A stretch of 58,221 nt of DNA from Tissierella pigra (GTDB taxonomy: Bacteria; Bacillota; Clostridia; Tissierellales; Tissierellaceae). Position numbers and translations under genes: made by a program. Positions 1 through 9,231 of the stretch are shown here, one piece after another. Location: contig NZ_VUNQ01000023.1 in the NCBI RefSeq assembly GCF_009695605.1, positions 1-58,221 on the forward strand. Direction: 5' to 3'. Position 1 is the first letter of the stretch, and every line of letters begins with the position of its first letter. Below the pieces are notes generated by a model, which had not been told where the DNA came from, did not search any database, and worked only from the letters and a program-made list of their open reading frames with translations.

Positions 1-30
1 ATTTAACCTTTGATTTTGTTTATAATTCAT
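1..30 (-). CDS. 5' end of a leftward gene cut by the window edge
   Basis: Read on the minus strand, an ATG whose first base is position 30 opens ten codons (MNYKQNQRLN) and runs off the left edge. A perfect GGAGG lies 7 nt upstream (complement of 38-42), preceded by an AAA run. That spacing is what real starts elsewhere in this window show, so this is probably the start of a gene transcribed away from the flavodoxin. Ten residues are too few to assign a function. Confidence 0.55.
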   Translation of the reverse strand, partial: MNYKQNQRLN

Positions 31-233
31 AGTAGATCCTCCTTTAAATTAAGAATTGTTTTCTCTCAATTACAATTATACCTTAATTTATTTGTGAGGA
101 TTTTCTATTTTTATCGTATCACAGGAAGCTCGTATAGTATGAAGATGTTTAGTGACTTTTTCGTAAGGGTATATTATCAATACTCAAGGACAATATCAAA
201 TTGACATATATATTATTGAAGGGAGAAATGATG

Positions 234-842
234 ATGGAAAAAGTTAAATTAGCAGTAATATACTATAGTTCAACAGGGATAAATTATAAATTAGCTAAAA
301 TGGCAGAAGAAGGAGCCTTAGAAGTAGGGGCAGAAGTCAGGGTCCTTAAAGTTCAAGAGCTAGCACCAGATGCTGCTATAGATTCCAACCCAGCATGGAG
401 AGCCAATGTAGAGGCAACAAAGGATGTACCCATAGCTACATCGGCAGATTTAGATTGGGCAGATGCTATAATATTCTCAATGCCAACTAGATTTGGAAAC
501 TTACCTTCACAAATGAAACAATTCTTAGATATGCAAGGTGGAATGTGGGCACAAGGGAAGCTTACAAATAAAGTAGTTTCAGCAATGGCATCAGCTGGAA
601 ATCCTAACGGTGGGCAAGAGGTTACAGTAAAATCACTATATACGTCAATGATGCACTGGGGAGCAATTATAGTGCCACCAGGATTTACTGATGATTCAAT
701 ATATAAAGCAGGAGGAAATCCATACGGTACATCTGTTACACAGGGGCAAGATGGAAACATGGTTGAGGATGTAAACGACGCAGTGAAACATCAAGCAAAG
801 AGAACGGTAGAAGTAGCCAGTTGGATTAAAAAAGGGAAGTAA
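234..842 (+). CDS. wrbA: WrbA-type flavodoxin / NAD(P)H:quinone oxidoreductase
   Basis: Predicted FMN-binding protein that would reduce quinones by two electrons in the cytoplasm. Seen: about 203 residues, the usual WrbA length. The N-terminal beta strand runs into an FMN phosphate loop (YYSSTGINYKLA). The insertion typical of the family follows (SMPTRFGNLPSQMKQFLD), then a late conserved segment (GGNPYGTSVTQGQDGN). Three ATGs are stacked at 228, 231 and 234; the GGGAG at 221-225 fits 231 or 234 best. It is monocistronic, with a terminator just downstream. Family assignment is secure; the physiological electron acceptor is not known. Confidence 0.93.
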   Translation: MEKVKLAVIYYSSTGINYKLAKMAEEGALEVGAEVRVLKVQELAPDAAIDSNPAWRANVEATKDVPIATSADLDWADAIIFSMPTRFGNLPSQMKQFLDMQGGMWAQGKLTNKVVSAMASAGNPNGGQEVTVKSLYTSMMHWGAIIVPPGFTDDSIYKAGGNPYGTSVTQGQDGNMVEDVNDAVKHQAKRTVEVASWIKKGK

Positions 843-852
843 TTGCAGAATA

Positions 853-882
853 AAAAACTAGGTAATATATTACCTAGTTTTT
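853..882 (+). terminator. Rho-independent terminator after wrbA
   Basis: The 20-nt palindrome CTAGGTAATATATTACCTAG at 858-877 is flanked by A5 on the left and a T run on the right. It is one of seven terminators in the window built around a CTAGG/CCTAG stem. Confidence 0.85.
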
Positions 883-930
883 ACTTTTAATGGGGTAGTA
901 GGAATTCTTTAGCATTTCATAGTAAAAATA

Positions 931-959
931 TTGTATAAAAATAGGAAAATTCATATAAT
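931..959 (+). promoter_or_regulatory. Candidate sigma-A promoter for the cupin-aminotransferase unit
   Basis: TTGTAT at 931-936 and a perfect TATAAT at 954-959 are separated by 17 bp. Transcription would start near 966, leaving a leader of about 155 nt that contains the small ORF at 1027-1104. Confidence 0.5.
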
Positions 960-1026
960 TGATATAAAGATAATACCTTACTATATTAATATGAAATATT
1001 TATCTTTTATAAAAAGGAAAGGGGCA

Positions 1027-1104
1027 ATGGATTCACTGCCCATAAGTGCTACAGGTTTATTTACTGTATTTTTAGCACCATGGTTACTTCAAATATTAAT
1101 TTAA
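1027..1104 (+). CDS. Putative 25-residue hydrophobic leader peptide
   Basis: An ATG preceded by AAAGGAAAGGGG opens 25 codons ending in TAA. The product is MDSLPISATG followed by a strongly hydrophobic stretch (LFTVFLAPWLLQILI) able to span a membrane once. Its stop lies 16 nt before the cupin start, overlapping the AATTAGGAGG region, so the two could be translationally coupled. I recognise no family. It could be a small membrane protein, a regulatory leader ORF, or chance; the ribosome binding site and position argue mildly for translation. Confidence 0.35.
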   Translation: MDSLPISATGLFTVFLAPWLLQILI

Positions 1105-1120
1105 TTAGGAGGTTTTTAAA

Positions 1121-1468
1121 ATGATAAAAAGATCTGATGAATTAAGAAAAGACGTAGTTGTGAATTTAATGCAGGGAGAAGGAGAAATTAATAGAACTCA
1201 TTTATTTGAAGTGGAAGATTTCTGCGGACATGGTAGATTATTTGCAAAGCATACAATAGAACCTGGAAAATCCATAGGATTCCATAAACATGAAGGAGAG
1301 CAGGAAGCTTATTATATACTTAAGGGTCAGGCTCTTTATAGCGATAATGGGAGTGAAATAACCATTAAAGAAGGAGATTTCACTTTATGTAAAAGCGGTG
1401 AAGGACATTCAATAAAAAACATTGGAAATGAAGATTTAGAATTTATAGGCTTAATTATAAAGGCTTAA
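1121..1468 (+). CDS. Small cupin-domain protein
   Basis: A single-domain cupin of 115 residues. The metal-binding first motif is visible (GFHKHEGEQEAYYILKG, with two His and a Glu in the canonical spacing). The second motif follows as GDFTLCKSGEGHSI with a further His. Such folds serve as metal-dependent enzymes or small-molecule sensors. The next gene is an aminotransferase, 29 nt downstream with its own AGGAGG-like site, so the two probably form one transcript. In ureide pathways a two-cupin protein (AllE/UGHY) acts on ureidoglycine; this protein is less than half that size, so a role in ureidoglycine handling is only an inference from context. Confidence 0.85.
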   Translation: MIKRSDELRKDVVVNLMQGEGEINRTHLFEVEDFCGHGRLFAKHTIEPGKSIGFHKHEGEQEAYYILKGQALYSDNGSEITIKEGDFTLCKSGEGHSIKNIGNEDLEFIGLIIKA

Positions 1469-1497
1469 ATAATATAAAATAAAGGGAGGAATATAGG

Positions 1498-2643
1498 ATG
1501 AAACCTAGGAAATTAGTTATGATTCCAGGACCAACACCTGTTGTAAGGTCTATTCAAAATCAGATGGGAAGAGAAACAGTTGCCTTTGGAGATCTAGGAT
1601 TTATAAATGACTATAAAGAATTACTTAAAGATATGAAGGAATTATGGAAAACAGAAGGAGAAGTATTTGTTATTGCAGGAACTGGCACCATGGCAATGGA
1701 AATGGGTATAGCAAATACTTTAAAATCAGGAGATAATTTACTTATTGTATCAAATGGGTTCTTTGGAGATAGATTTATTGATCTAGCCGAAAGAAAAGGT
1801 ATAAATGTAGATGTAATAAGTAGTGAATGGGGAAAAATCGTACCTATAGAAGATATTGAAGCAAAATTAAATGAAAAAAAATATGATGGAATTACAGTAA
1901 CTCATGTGGATACATCAACGGGGGTTTGTGCTCCAATAAAAGAGATCGGTGAAATGCTGAAAAAATTCCCTGAGACAATATATATTGTAGACGGAGTTTG
2001 TGCTACAGCAGCTGAACCAGAGTATGTAGATGATATGAATATAGATATTCTGATTACTGGATCACAAAAAGCTTTTGGAGTAGCACCAGGACTTGCAATA
2101 GTATGGGCAGGGTCTAAAGCGATGGAAAAAAGAAAAGAACTTGGAAGAATTCCAGAGTATTATATAGACTTTGATAAATGGCTTCCAATTATGCAAGATC
2201 CTTCAAAATACTTTGCAACTCCAGCTGTAAATATGATTTGGGCACTTAAAGAATCAGTGAGAATTATTAAAGAAGAAGGAATCGAAAATAGATACGAAAG
2301 ACATAGTAAAAATGCTAAAGCAATGCAAGCAGCATTAGAGGCCATGGGCTTTACATTACTAGCAGATAAAGACCATAGAGCAGTTACATTATCAAATGTT
2401 CTATATATGGAAGGAGTAAATGATTTAGAATTTAGAAAGATTTTAGGAGAAGAAGGAGTAGTCGTAGCAGGAGGATTAGCAGCCTACGCAGGAAAAATGT
2501 TTAGATTAGGTCATATGGGAAATATAGATATTCACGATATGGTTTCAACAATAGCATCCATAGAAAGAGCCTTATATAGATCAGGAATTGAAGTAGAACT
2601 TGGTAAAGGCGTAGGAACATTAATGGCAGAATTGCTTAAATAA
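1498..2643 (+). CDS. Class V aminotransferase, alanine/ureidoglycine-glyoxylate type
   Basis: PLP-dependent fold-type I aminotransferase of 381 residues, the family's usual length. Seen: the N-terminal signature MIPGPTPV, the cofactor-stacking region GTGTMAME (61-68), the PLP aspartate in IYIVDGVC (D165), and the Schiff-base lysine in GSQKAFG (K191). Relatives use glyoxylate as amino acceptor (AGXT, serine-glyoxylate, and PucG, which turns ureidoglycine plus glyoxylate into oxalurate plus glycine). The carbamoyltransferase genes AllF/G/H downstream consume oxalurate, which favours the PucG-like reading, but substrate cannot be read from sequence alone. A weak hairpin lies just after the stop. 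Confidence 0.88.
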   Translation: MKPRKLVMIPGPTPVVRSIQNQMGRETVAFGDLGFINDYKELLKDMKELWKTEGEVFVIAGTGTMAMEMGIANTLKSGDNLLIVSNGFFGDRFIDLAERKGINVDVISSEWGKIVPIEDIEAKLNEKKYDGITVTHVDTSTGVCAPIKEIGEMLKKFPETIYIVDGVCATAAEPEYVDDMNIDILITGSQKAFGVAPGLAIVWAGSKAMEKRKELGRIPEYYIDFDKWLPIMQDPSKYFATPAVNMIWALKESVRIIKEEGIENRYERHSKNAKAMQAALEAMGFTLLADKDHRAVTLSNVLYMEGVNDLEFRKILGEEGVVVAGGLAAYAGKMFRLGHMGNIDIHDMVSTIASIERALYRSGIEVELGKGVGTLMAELLK

Positions 2644-2746
2644 TAGATAGAAGAGGATGGTAGTAGTCCTTCTTTTTTCTGTAAAGATAAACTCTGTTAA
2701 ATTTTATTGAAAGCATAATTCCCTGATATAATGAAGATATAAAGTC

Positions 2747-2776
2747 GAAAACTAGGTGAACTTCACCTAGTTTTTT
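2747..2776 (+). terminator. Rho-independent terminator before the AEC carrier gene
   Basis: AAAACTAGGTGA and TCACCTAGTTTT form a stem with a 3-nt loop followed by further T residues; it belongs to the recurrent CTAGG terminator family. An extended -10 (TGATATAAT, 2724-2732) lies only about 15 bp upstream. If that is used, the hairpin would sit in the leader of the carrier gene and could act as an attenuator. Confidence 0.8.
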
Positions 2777-2825
2777 TAATAATATAAATATATAATAGAA
2801 GTAATTGAGAGTGAGGGGGAAAAAT

Positions 2826-3734
2826 ATGCAAACTTCTTTTGTAATACAGCAGGTTGTAGTATTAGCTTTACTTATGGCAGTAGGATATATAGCAACAAAG
2901 AAAGATATAATAAATGAAAATATATCTAAGGGTATGACTCAGATACTTACAGCAATAGCATTACCTGCACTTATAATTTCATCCTTTAATATGAGCTATT
3001 CAAAGGATACATTGAGGGGAGTGTTATTGATATTCGGATATTCTATAGGAATACACATTATCACTCTATTAATATCCAAGATTCTTTTTATAAAATATCC
3101 TAAAGAGAAAAAAGCTGTTTTAATATTTGGTACAGCATTTCCTAACTCTGGGTTTATGGGACTCCCATTGATATTGGAACTGTTTGGACAAGAAGCAGTA
3201 CTTTCTGCCTCTGTATTTATGATACCTTATCATACTATATTGTGGACCTATGGAGAAAAAATGCTTTCAAAGGAAAAAACACAATCTCCATTTAAAGTAT
3301 TAGTGAAAACTCCAGCACTGATTGCAGTATTTCTAGGTACAATAATGTTCATACTAAAAATAGAGATGCCTTATGTAGTTAGCAAGCCTCTTACAATGTT
3401 AGCAGCACTTACCTCACCATTATCAATGTTAATATTGGGTGAAAAAATGACTAAGCTAAAATTAAAAGAAATAATTGGAGATAAGGATATATATTATGGT
3501 TGTTTTATTAAATTAATTATAGCACCGATTACTGCATTATTGCTTCTTAAGGCCATAAATGCCCCACAACTTCTTACAAGTATAGTAGTTACAATGCAGT
3601 CCTTACCAACAGCAATACTACTTGTAGTCTTGACTCAAAAGCATGATTGTGAAATAGAGTTTGCTTTAAAATTCAATATAATGAGCCATATATTATCTAT
3701 ATTGACTATACCAATAATTTCAGTACTACTATAA
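2826..3734 (+). CDS. AEC-family (auxin efflux carrier type) transporter
   Basis: Integral membrane protein of 302 residues with about ten hydrophobic segments in two halves, the AEC layout. Family-typical stretches are visible: ALPALIISSFN in the first half and FGTAFPNSGFMGLPL, with its helix-breaking Asn-Ser-Gly. Bacterial members carry organic acids such as malate or malonate. An in-frame TTG at 2805 would add seven residues, but the ATG at 2826 sits 5-6 nt after GAGGGGGA and is preferred. It is followed by the PucR regulator after 44 nt and probably forms an operon with it. Transport of a carboxylate product of ureide breakdown is plausible but inferred. Confidence 0.85.
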   Translation: MQTSFVIQQVVVLALLMAVGYIATKKDIINENISKGMTQILTAIALPALIISSFNMSYSKDTLRGVLLIFGYSIGIHIITLLISKILFIKYPKEKKAVLIFGTAFPNSGFMGLPLILELFGQEAVLSASVFMIPYHTILWTYGEKMLSKEKTQSPFKVLVKTPALIAVFLGTIMFILKIEMPYVVSKPLTMLAALTSPLSMLILGEKMTKLKLKEIIGDKDIYYGCFIKLIIAPITALLLLKAINAPQLLTSIVVTMQSLPTAILLVVLTQKHDCEIEFALKFNIMSHILSILTIPIISVLL

Positions 3735-3778
3735 AAAGATTAATAGATGATTATCTAAATTAGAAATGGGTGATTAAT

Positions 3779-5395
3779 ATGCTTATAACAGTAAAAGATG
3801 TGCTAGAATTAGACGGATTTAAACATTCTAGAATAATTGCTGGTAAAAATGGATTATCTAATGTTGTAGATAATGCGACTTTAATGGAGGTTCCAGATAT
3901 ATTTCCTTATGTAGATACTCGTAGTCTGCTGATTACCACTTTATATCCAATATATAACAATGAAACTGCCACTAATGAACTTATTCCAAAATCAGCAGAG
4001 CTAAATTTAGCTGGAATATGTATAAAACCTATTAGATATATAAAAGAAATACCACCAACCATGATAAAGCAAGCTAATGATTTGGATTTTCCCATTATAG
4101 AGTTACCTCCAGATGCTAATTTATCTAAGCTGGTAACAGAAATCCTTGAATTGTCCCTAAATAAACATATAAATATACTAAATTTTAGAAATCGTGTTCA
4201 TGAAAGTCTAATGAAGCTTTTTCTAAAGGGAGAAGATATAGATTCATTAGTAAATAATTTATCTGAAATAGTAAAGCTTCCAGTTCTCTTATTAGATAAT
4301 GATTTAAATATTACATATATGTCTAAAAATCTAAATGAACAGGAAGTTTCTATAGTATCATCCCCTAATAATCATGGAAACAATAGATTTAAAATTAAAG
4401 TAGAAGCCACAGAGTATGAAGAAGAATCTTATATAAAACACTATATAAATGCAGGAAAGACTAGATTTGGATACATCGTACTGCTAAAAGGAGAAGTTAA
4501 TAATCAGAGTTTAGTAGTGGCTGTTGAACAAGCTTCTCTATTAATAGCTTCTGTGTTTTATAAGAATTATGCTGTATTAGAAAAGGAGAAAAGCTTTCAA
4601 GATGCGTTTATTAGAGATATACTACAAGGAAAGATAGATTCTCCTATAGATACTATCAATAAAGCTAAAACCTTTGGATGGAATATGGAATTTCCAGAGG
4701 TAATAATGATTGCAAAATTATTAATGGAAGATGATAAAAAGAAGAAGCTATTATATGAATATATTTTAGACTCCAAATATATAGAAAAGATTCTTGAGGA
4801 AAAATTATTAATAAATAGTAATAAAATTAAAACGGTTTATATAGATGATTCCATTGTAATTTTTATCAATGTTATATTTATGAATAATATTAAAGAGAAT
4901 TGCATAGAAGTGGGAAAGCTAATTGTCGAAAGGCTAAGAGATAAAGTTAAAGTAGGGATAGGAATATCTAATACAGCAAAGGATATGGACAGTTTTGCCT
5001 TAGCTTATAAAGAAGCTCAAAGCAGTTTAATTACAGGCTCTATTTTAAATCAGAATTCCTTCGTAAGTCATTATAGTGATTATGAAATGTTTAATATTAT
5101 AAAAGAAGTAAAGGATACAGAGATTCTAAATAGATATGTAAACAATAAGCTAGGGAAAATAATAGAATATGATAAGATAAATGATATGAGGTTAATGGAG
5201 ACTTTGAAGGTCTTAATAGAGGAAAATTTTAATGTTAAGAAATCAGCAGAGAGTTTGTTTATACACTACAATACTTTAAGATATAGAATAGATAGGATAA
5301 AAGAATTAGGCATAAATATAAATAATGGATTTGAAATTGGGGAATTGGTATTAGCATATAATATTTACTTATGGCTTGCATCAAATCAAAGATAA
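3779..5395 (+). CDS. PucR-family transcriptional regulator
   Basis: Regulator of 538 residues. Residues 1-120 match the PucR N-terminal domain (begins TVKDVLELDGF, contains LMEVPDIFPYV). The middle holds a GAF-like/GGDEF-derived region. The C-terminus carries the PucR-type helix-turn-helix (NVKKSAESLFIHYNTLRYRIDRI). Founding members control purine and allantoin catabolism in Bacillus by responding to pathway ureides. Placement between the aminotransferase/AEC genes and the ring-opening operon makes it the obvious local regulator. A GTG at 3770 is in frame, but GGTGA at 3769-3773 is best spaced for the ATG at 3779. A strong terminator follows. Confidence 0.9.
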   Translation: MLITVKDVLELDGFKHSRIIAGKNGLSNVVDNATLMEVPDIFPYVDTRSLLITTLYPIYNNETATNELIPKSAELNLAGICIKPIRYIKEIPPTMIKQANDLDFPIIELPPDANLSKLVTEILELSLNKHINILNFRNRVHESLMKLFLKGEDIDSLVNNLSEIVKLPVLLLDNDLNITYMSKNLNEQEVSIVSSPNNHGNNRFKIKVEATEYEEESYIKHYINAGKTRFGYIVLLKGEVNNQSLVVAVEQASLLIASVFYKNYAVLEKEKSFQDAFIRDILQGKIDSPIDTINKAKTFGWNMEFPEVIMIAKLLMEDDKKKKLLYEYILDSKYIEKILEEKLLINSNKIKTVYIDDSIVIFINVIFMNNIKENCIEVGKLIVERLRDKVKVGIGISNTAKDMDSFALAYKEAQSSLITGSILNQNSFVSHYSDYEMFNIIKEVKDTEILNRYVNNKLGKIIEYDKINDMRLMETLKVLIEENFNVKKSAESLFIHYNTLRYRIDRIKELGININNGFEIGELVLAYNIYLWLASNQR

Positions 5396-5425
5396 TTATA
5401 TATATATAATAATGGAAATAGTAAT

Positions 5426-5472
5426 AAAACGAGTATCATTGTCAATAGTTGACAATGATACTCGTTTTTTTT
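5426..5472 (+). terminator. Strong terminator after the pucR-like gene
   Basis: A perfect 20-bp stem (left arm 5426-5445, right arm 5449-5468) closes a TAG triloop and runs directly into a T tract. It isolates the regulator from the catabolic operon that begins 150 nt later. Confidence 0.92.
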
Positions 5473-5615
5473 GGCTAGATATAATGATGACTATAAAAAA
5501 TGTATATGATATGCTTTTGTCAAGAGAAAATTTAAAATATTTTTAATTACAAATAAATTATTAAATTTTAACCAATGAAGGAACACTAATCAATATAAAT
5601 AAGGAGGAGAAAGCA

Positions 5616-6719
5616 ATGATGGATGTAAAAGTATATAAAATTCCAATGGCAGGCCCAGATGATGTAGTTGGTTTGAAAGAATTAATAGAAGCAGGTGAGA
5701 TTGTACCTGAAGAAATTGTAGCTGTTTTAGGTAAAACAGAAGGTAATGGTTGTGTAAATGATTTTACAAGAGGATTTTGTACAGCTTCCTTTAGAAGTTT
5801 TTTAGCTGGAGAGTTAGGGAAAACTGAAAAAGAAGTAGAAGAAAAAGTTGCTTTTGTAATGTCTGGTGGAACTGAAGGAGTAATGACTCCCCATGCTACT
5901 ATTTTTACTAAAAAAGAAGTAGAAGAAGTGAAAACAGAAGAAAAATCTTTAGCTGTAAGTGTAGGTTTTACTAGAGACTTTTTACCTGAAGAAATGGGTA
6001 CTTTAACCATGGTTAAAGAAGTAAAGAGAGTGGTTTTAGAGCTTATGGAATCAGCAGGAATTGAAAAAAAGGAAGATGTACATTTTGTACAGATAAAATG
6101 TCCTTTATTGACTTCTGATAGGATAATAGAAGCAAAATCAAGAGGAAAGTCTGTTGTTGTAGAAGACACTTACAAATCAATGGGATATACAAGAGGAGCT
6201 TCTGCTTTAGGAGTGGCTGTTGCTTTAGATGAAGTAGAAGAATCAAAAGTTACAGAAGAAACCATATTAAAAGATTGGTCTTTATATTCAAAGGTGGCTT
6301 CAACTTCTGCAGGTGTAGAGTTAATGAACTGTGAAATCATATTGATGGGTAATTCTAAAAAATCTATTAGTAAATATAGAATAGGTCATAGTGTTATGAA
6401 GGATGCCATAGATTTAGAAGGAGTTATTGAAGCTATGATTGATAGCGGATTAAATATAGATAAACTGCCAACTGAAGAAGATAAGAAAAGGATAATGAAT
6501 ATACTTGCCAAGGCAGAAGCTTCTCCAGATGGATATGTAAGAAATAGAAGAAATACCATGTTAATAGACTCAGATATAAATCATACTCGTCATGCTAGGG
6601 CAGTAGTAAATGGTGTTATAGCCTCAATTGTAGGAGACCCTATGGTTTATGTATCAGGTGGTGCAGAACATCAAGGTCCAGCTGGTGGAGGTCCTATAGC
6701 TGTTATCATTGAAAAATAA
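5616..6719 (+). CDS. Ring-opening amidohydrolase (cyanuric acid amidohydrolase/barbiturase family)
   Basis: Hydrolyses a cyclic imide-type C-N bond in the AtzD/barbiturase fold, which has three repeated domains each giving one Ser-Lys pair. All three pairs are visible. Lysines: [28 protein letters not shown]. Serines: [34 protein letters not shown]. At 367 residues it is full length, and the start has AGGAGG 8 nt upstream. Known substrates in the family are cyanuric acid and barbituric acid, and many clusters have unassigned substrates. The co-transcribed deaminase, permeases and carbamoyltransferase suggest a ureido acid product that can be decarbamoylated. It is the first gene of an eight-gene run. 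Confidence 0.92.
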   Translation: MMDVKVYKIPMAGPDDVVGLKELIEAGEIVPEEIVAVLGKTEGNGCVNDFTRGFCTASFRSFLAGELGKTEKEVEEKVAFVMSGGTEGVMTPHATIFTKKEVEEVKTEEKSLAVSVGFTRDFLPEEMGTLTMVKEVKRVVLELMESAGIEKKEDVHFVQIKCPLLTSDRIIEAKSRGKSVVVEDTYKSMGYTRGASALGVAVALDEVEESKVTEETILKDWSLYSKVASTSAGVELMNCEIILMGNSKKSISKYRIGHSVMKDAIDLEGVIEAMIDSGLNIDKLPTEEDKKRIMNILAKAEASPDGYVRNRRNTMLIDSDINHTRHARAVVNGVIASIVGDPMVYVSGGAEHQGPAGGGPIAVIIEK

Positions 6720-6740
6720 TATAAGAGTTGAGGTGGCCAA

Positions 6741-7952
6741 ATGAACTATATCTTGAAAAATGGATATTTGCCTTTTATTAATGAAATACAAGATGTCTAT
6801 ATTAAAGATGGATTAGTTGAAAAGATTGGAAGAGATATTAAACCTATAGACTTAGATACTAAAATCATAGATTTAGAAAATAGGATAGTGATAAATGGAT
6901 TTGTAGATGGGCATATGCACCTTGATAAAGCTTTAATAGGAGAAAAAGTAATAAATAAAAGTGGTACCTTATATGAAGCAATTGAAATTATGAGTAAATA
7001 TAAACATAGTATGACCAAAGAAGATGTAAAAGAAAGGTCTAAGAAGATCTTAGATCTTTCTTTTAGAAATGGAACTAGGTTCCTTAGAACCCATATAGAT
7101 GTAGACCATAAAATTCAACTAAAATCAATAGAAGCTTTATTAGAATTAAAAGAAGAATATAAAGAATTAATAGATATTCAAATAGTGGCTTTTCCTCAAG
7201 ATGGAATAATAAAAAATAGTAAATCTTATTTTTATCTGGAAGAAGCTTTGAAGATGGGAGCCGATATAGTTGGTGGAATACCAGCAATAGAAGAAGATTC
7301 AATAAAGCATATGAATATGATATTTGATTTAGCAATGAAATATGATGTAGACATTGATATGCATATAGACGAAACCGATGATGCCAGTTCTTTAATAATA
7401 AATGATTTGGCAAAGTTAACTATAGCCAATGGATATATTGGTAGAGTAACAGCAGGTCATTGTTGCAGTCTAGCAGCAAATGAAGAGGAAATTATATTAC
7501 CTATTGTTGAGTTAATTAAGAAAGCAAAGATAAATATAATTTCATTACCTTCCACTAACCTATATCTACAAGGAAGAGGAGATAAAATAAATATTAGAAG
7601 AGGCATAGCACCAGTTAAATATTTATTAGATCATGATATACCTGTAGCAATTGGATCTGATAATATTAGAGACCCCTTTAATCCTTTTGGAAATGGAAAC
7701 TTATTAGAAGAAATATTAATAGCTGCCCATGGATGCCATATGGGTGGAGAAAAAGACCTAAATAAATTATTTGATATGGTGTCTATTATTCCTGGGGAAG
7801 CTTTAAAATTCCAGTATAATATCAAAGAAGGAAATAAAGCAAACTTCATAGTTATAGATGCTAAAACTAAAGCAGATTCAATAATTAGACAAGCTAATAT
7901 ATATGGATATTTTAAAAACAATGTTTTCGAAACTAATTTAATAAATAATTAA
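6741..7952 (+). CDS. Cytosine-deaminase-like amidohydrolase
   Basis: Metal-dependent amidohydrolase-superfamily TIM barrel of 403 residues, closest in motif layout to CodA/AtzC-type deaminases. Seen: the first metal pair in FVDGHMHLDKA; the strand with LRTHIDVDHK; HIDETDD, carrying the metal His and the proton-relay Glu; TAGHC; and the final metal Asp in IGSDNIRDPFNPFG. Such enzymes remove an exocyclic amino group from pyrimidine, triazine or creatinine rings. It starts 21 nt after the ring-opening enzyme and very likely supplies its substrate. The exact ring is not determined: creatinine, isocytosine and ammelide-like compounds are all possible. Confidence 0.85.
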   Translation: MNYILKNGYLPFINEIQDVYIKDGLVEKIGRDIKPIDLDTKIIDLENRIVINGFVDGHMHLDKALIGEKVINKSGTLYEAIEIMSKYKHSMTKEDVKERSKKILDLSFRNGTRFLRTHIDVDHKIQLKSIEALLELKEEYKELIDIQIVAFPQDGIIKNSKSYFYLEEALKMGADIVGGIPAIEEDSIKHMNMIFDLAMKYDVDIDMHIDETDDASSLIINDLAKLTIANGYIGRVTAGHCCSLAANEEEIILPIVELIKKAKINIISLPSTNLYLQGRGDKINIRRGIAPVKYLLDHDIPVAIGSDNIRDPFNPFGNGNLLEEILIAAHGCHMGGEKDLNKLFDMVSIIPGEALKFQYNIKEGNKANFIVIDAKTKADSIIRQANIYGYFKNNVFETNLINN

Positions 7953-7969
7953 TAAGGAGGGGACTAGGC

Positions 7970-9223
7970 ATGAGTTTGTTAATAAATATAATACCATTAG
8001 TCGTAATACTGGCACTTTTATTTAAAAAGCAGCATATGCTTTTTGCAGGACTGGTGGGAGGAATTCTAGCCGTTTTAATAGGTGGATTAGAAATGTCAAA
8101 GGCAACTCAAATGTTTGTTGATGGTATAACCAATATGTTGGGCATTACAGTTCCAATAATTTATGCTGCCTCAGCTGCAATGGTTTCAAAGGCTGGAAGT
8201 ATAGAGTCATTGGTAGAATTAGCTAGAAGAAGTTTAAAAGGAAAAATAGGCATACTAGCAGGAATTATAGTTTTAATACAAGGTTTTGCAACATATATGG
8301 CAGGAATGGGTGCAGGAAATACCATGGTTACTGCACCATTAGCAGCAGCTGCTGTAGGAGCAATTCCTGAGGTTATTGTGGCAATGGCAATTGTTTCAGC
8401 AGTGGGATTTACCACATCCCCAGCTTCTACAGAAACAGTATTAGCAGCAGAAAGTGCTGGAAGAGATGTAATAGCCCATGCAGCGGCTATGAGACCATAT
8501 ACTATAGCTTTCTATTTACTAGCTGCTGGACTAGCTATTTACGGTGTTTATAAAAGAGGTGTTCTAACAAAAGACAACGGAAAAGAAGAAGATAAAGATG
8601 ATGGCAAAAGCAATGGTACATTACTAAAACAATCTATACCAGCCATCGCATTATTAGTTATGGTAGTAGGTGGCAGTAAGCTAAATTCATTAATTGGAAT
8701 AAACTTGTTTTCACCTGCAACAGCTGTTATTTTTACAAGTATTTTAACAGTACTCTTAACTCCTCTTACTATAGATGAGACTTGTGAATCCCTAATTGAT
8801 GGTTCAAGATTTATTTTGACTACTTTATTTGCAGTAGGAATGTTTTTATCCTTTATAAATATGATTGGAGAATTGGGAACCTTCGAGCAAATAGCAGCCT
8901 TAGCAAGTAATGTTCCAGAAGCAATAATACTACCTGTGGCAATGATTATAGCATTTTTAATAGCTATTCCTTCTGGAGCATTTGCAGCCGGAGTTCTAAC
9001 ATTGATACTTCCTACCTTATCAGCATTAGGATTACCTTCAGAAGCTATGGGTTTTGTAGCTATAGCAACAGGACTTGGAACTCAAGTAAGCCCGGTTCAG
9101 ATAAATGTTGCAGCATTAGCAAAAGGTTTCGAAATAGACATAATAGACGTTATAAAGGGAAACCTAAAATATATATTGGGAGCTTTAACTCTTCTGATTA
9201 TCATTGCAGTTATAGTAATATAA
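7970..9223 (+). CDS. Ion-transporter-superfamily permease, substrate unknown
   Basis: Integral membrane protein of 417 residues with about 11-12 hydrophobic helices. A Gly/Ala-rich re-entrant-like region (ATYMAGMGAGNTMVTAPLAAAA) is followed by GFTTSPASTET, and a symmetric second half holds IPSGAFAAGVLTLILPTL. This two-repeat pattern is that of the IT superfamily (DcuC, GntP, NhaC and citrate carriers), which moves anionic substrates with H+ or Na+. A charged cytoplasmic loop (KEEDKDDGKSNG) separates the halves. It lies 17 nt after the deaminase gene. It may import the substrate or export a carboxylate such as oxamate; I cannot choose between these. Confidence 0.75.
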   Translation: MSLLINIIPLVVILALLFKKQHMLFAGLVGGILAVLIGGLEMSKATQMFVDGITNMLGITVPIIYAASAAMVSKAGSIESLVELARRSLKGKIGILAGIIVLIQGFATYMAGMGAGNTMVTAPLAAAAVGAIPEVIVAMAIVSAVGFTTSPASTETVLAAESAGRDVIAHAAAMRPYTIAFYLLAAGLAIYGVYKRGVLTKDNGKEEDKDDGKSNGTLLKQSIPAIALLVMVVGGSKLNSLIGINLFSPATAVIFTSILTVLLTPLTIDETCESLIDGSRFILTTLFAVGMFLSFINMIGELGTFEQIAALASNVPEAIILPVAMIIAFLIAIPSGAFAAGVLTLILPTLSALGLPSEAMGFVAIATGLGTQVSPVQINVAALAKGFEIDIIDVIKGNLKYILGALTLLIIIAVIVI

Positions 9224-9231
9224 AAAAACTA

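Noticed and set aside
10-204. Rightward 64-codon ORF at the left edge
   Set aside because: No ribosome site, low-complexity product, and it overlaps the promoter region of a leftward gene and of wrbA.
5396-5615. Possible purine riboswitch upstream of the ring-opening operon
   Set aside because: The only structure is a perfect 20-bp terminator; no purine-aptamer junction sequences were found.
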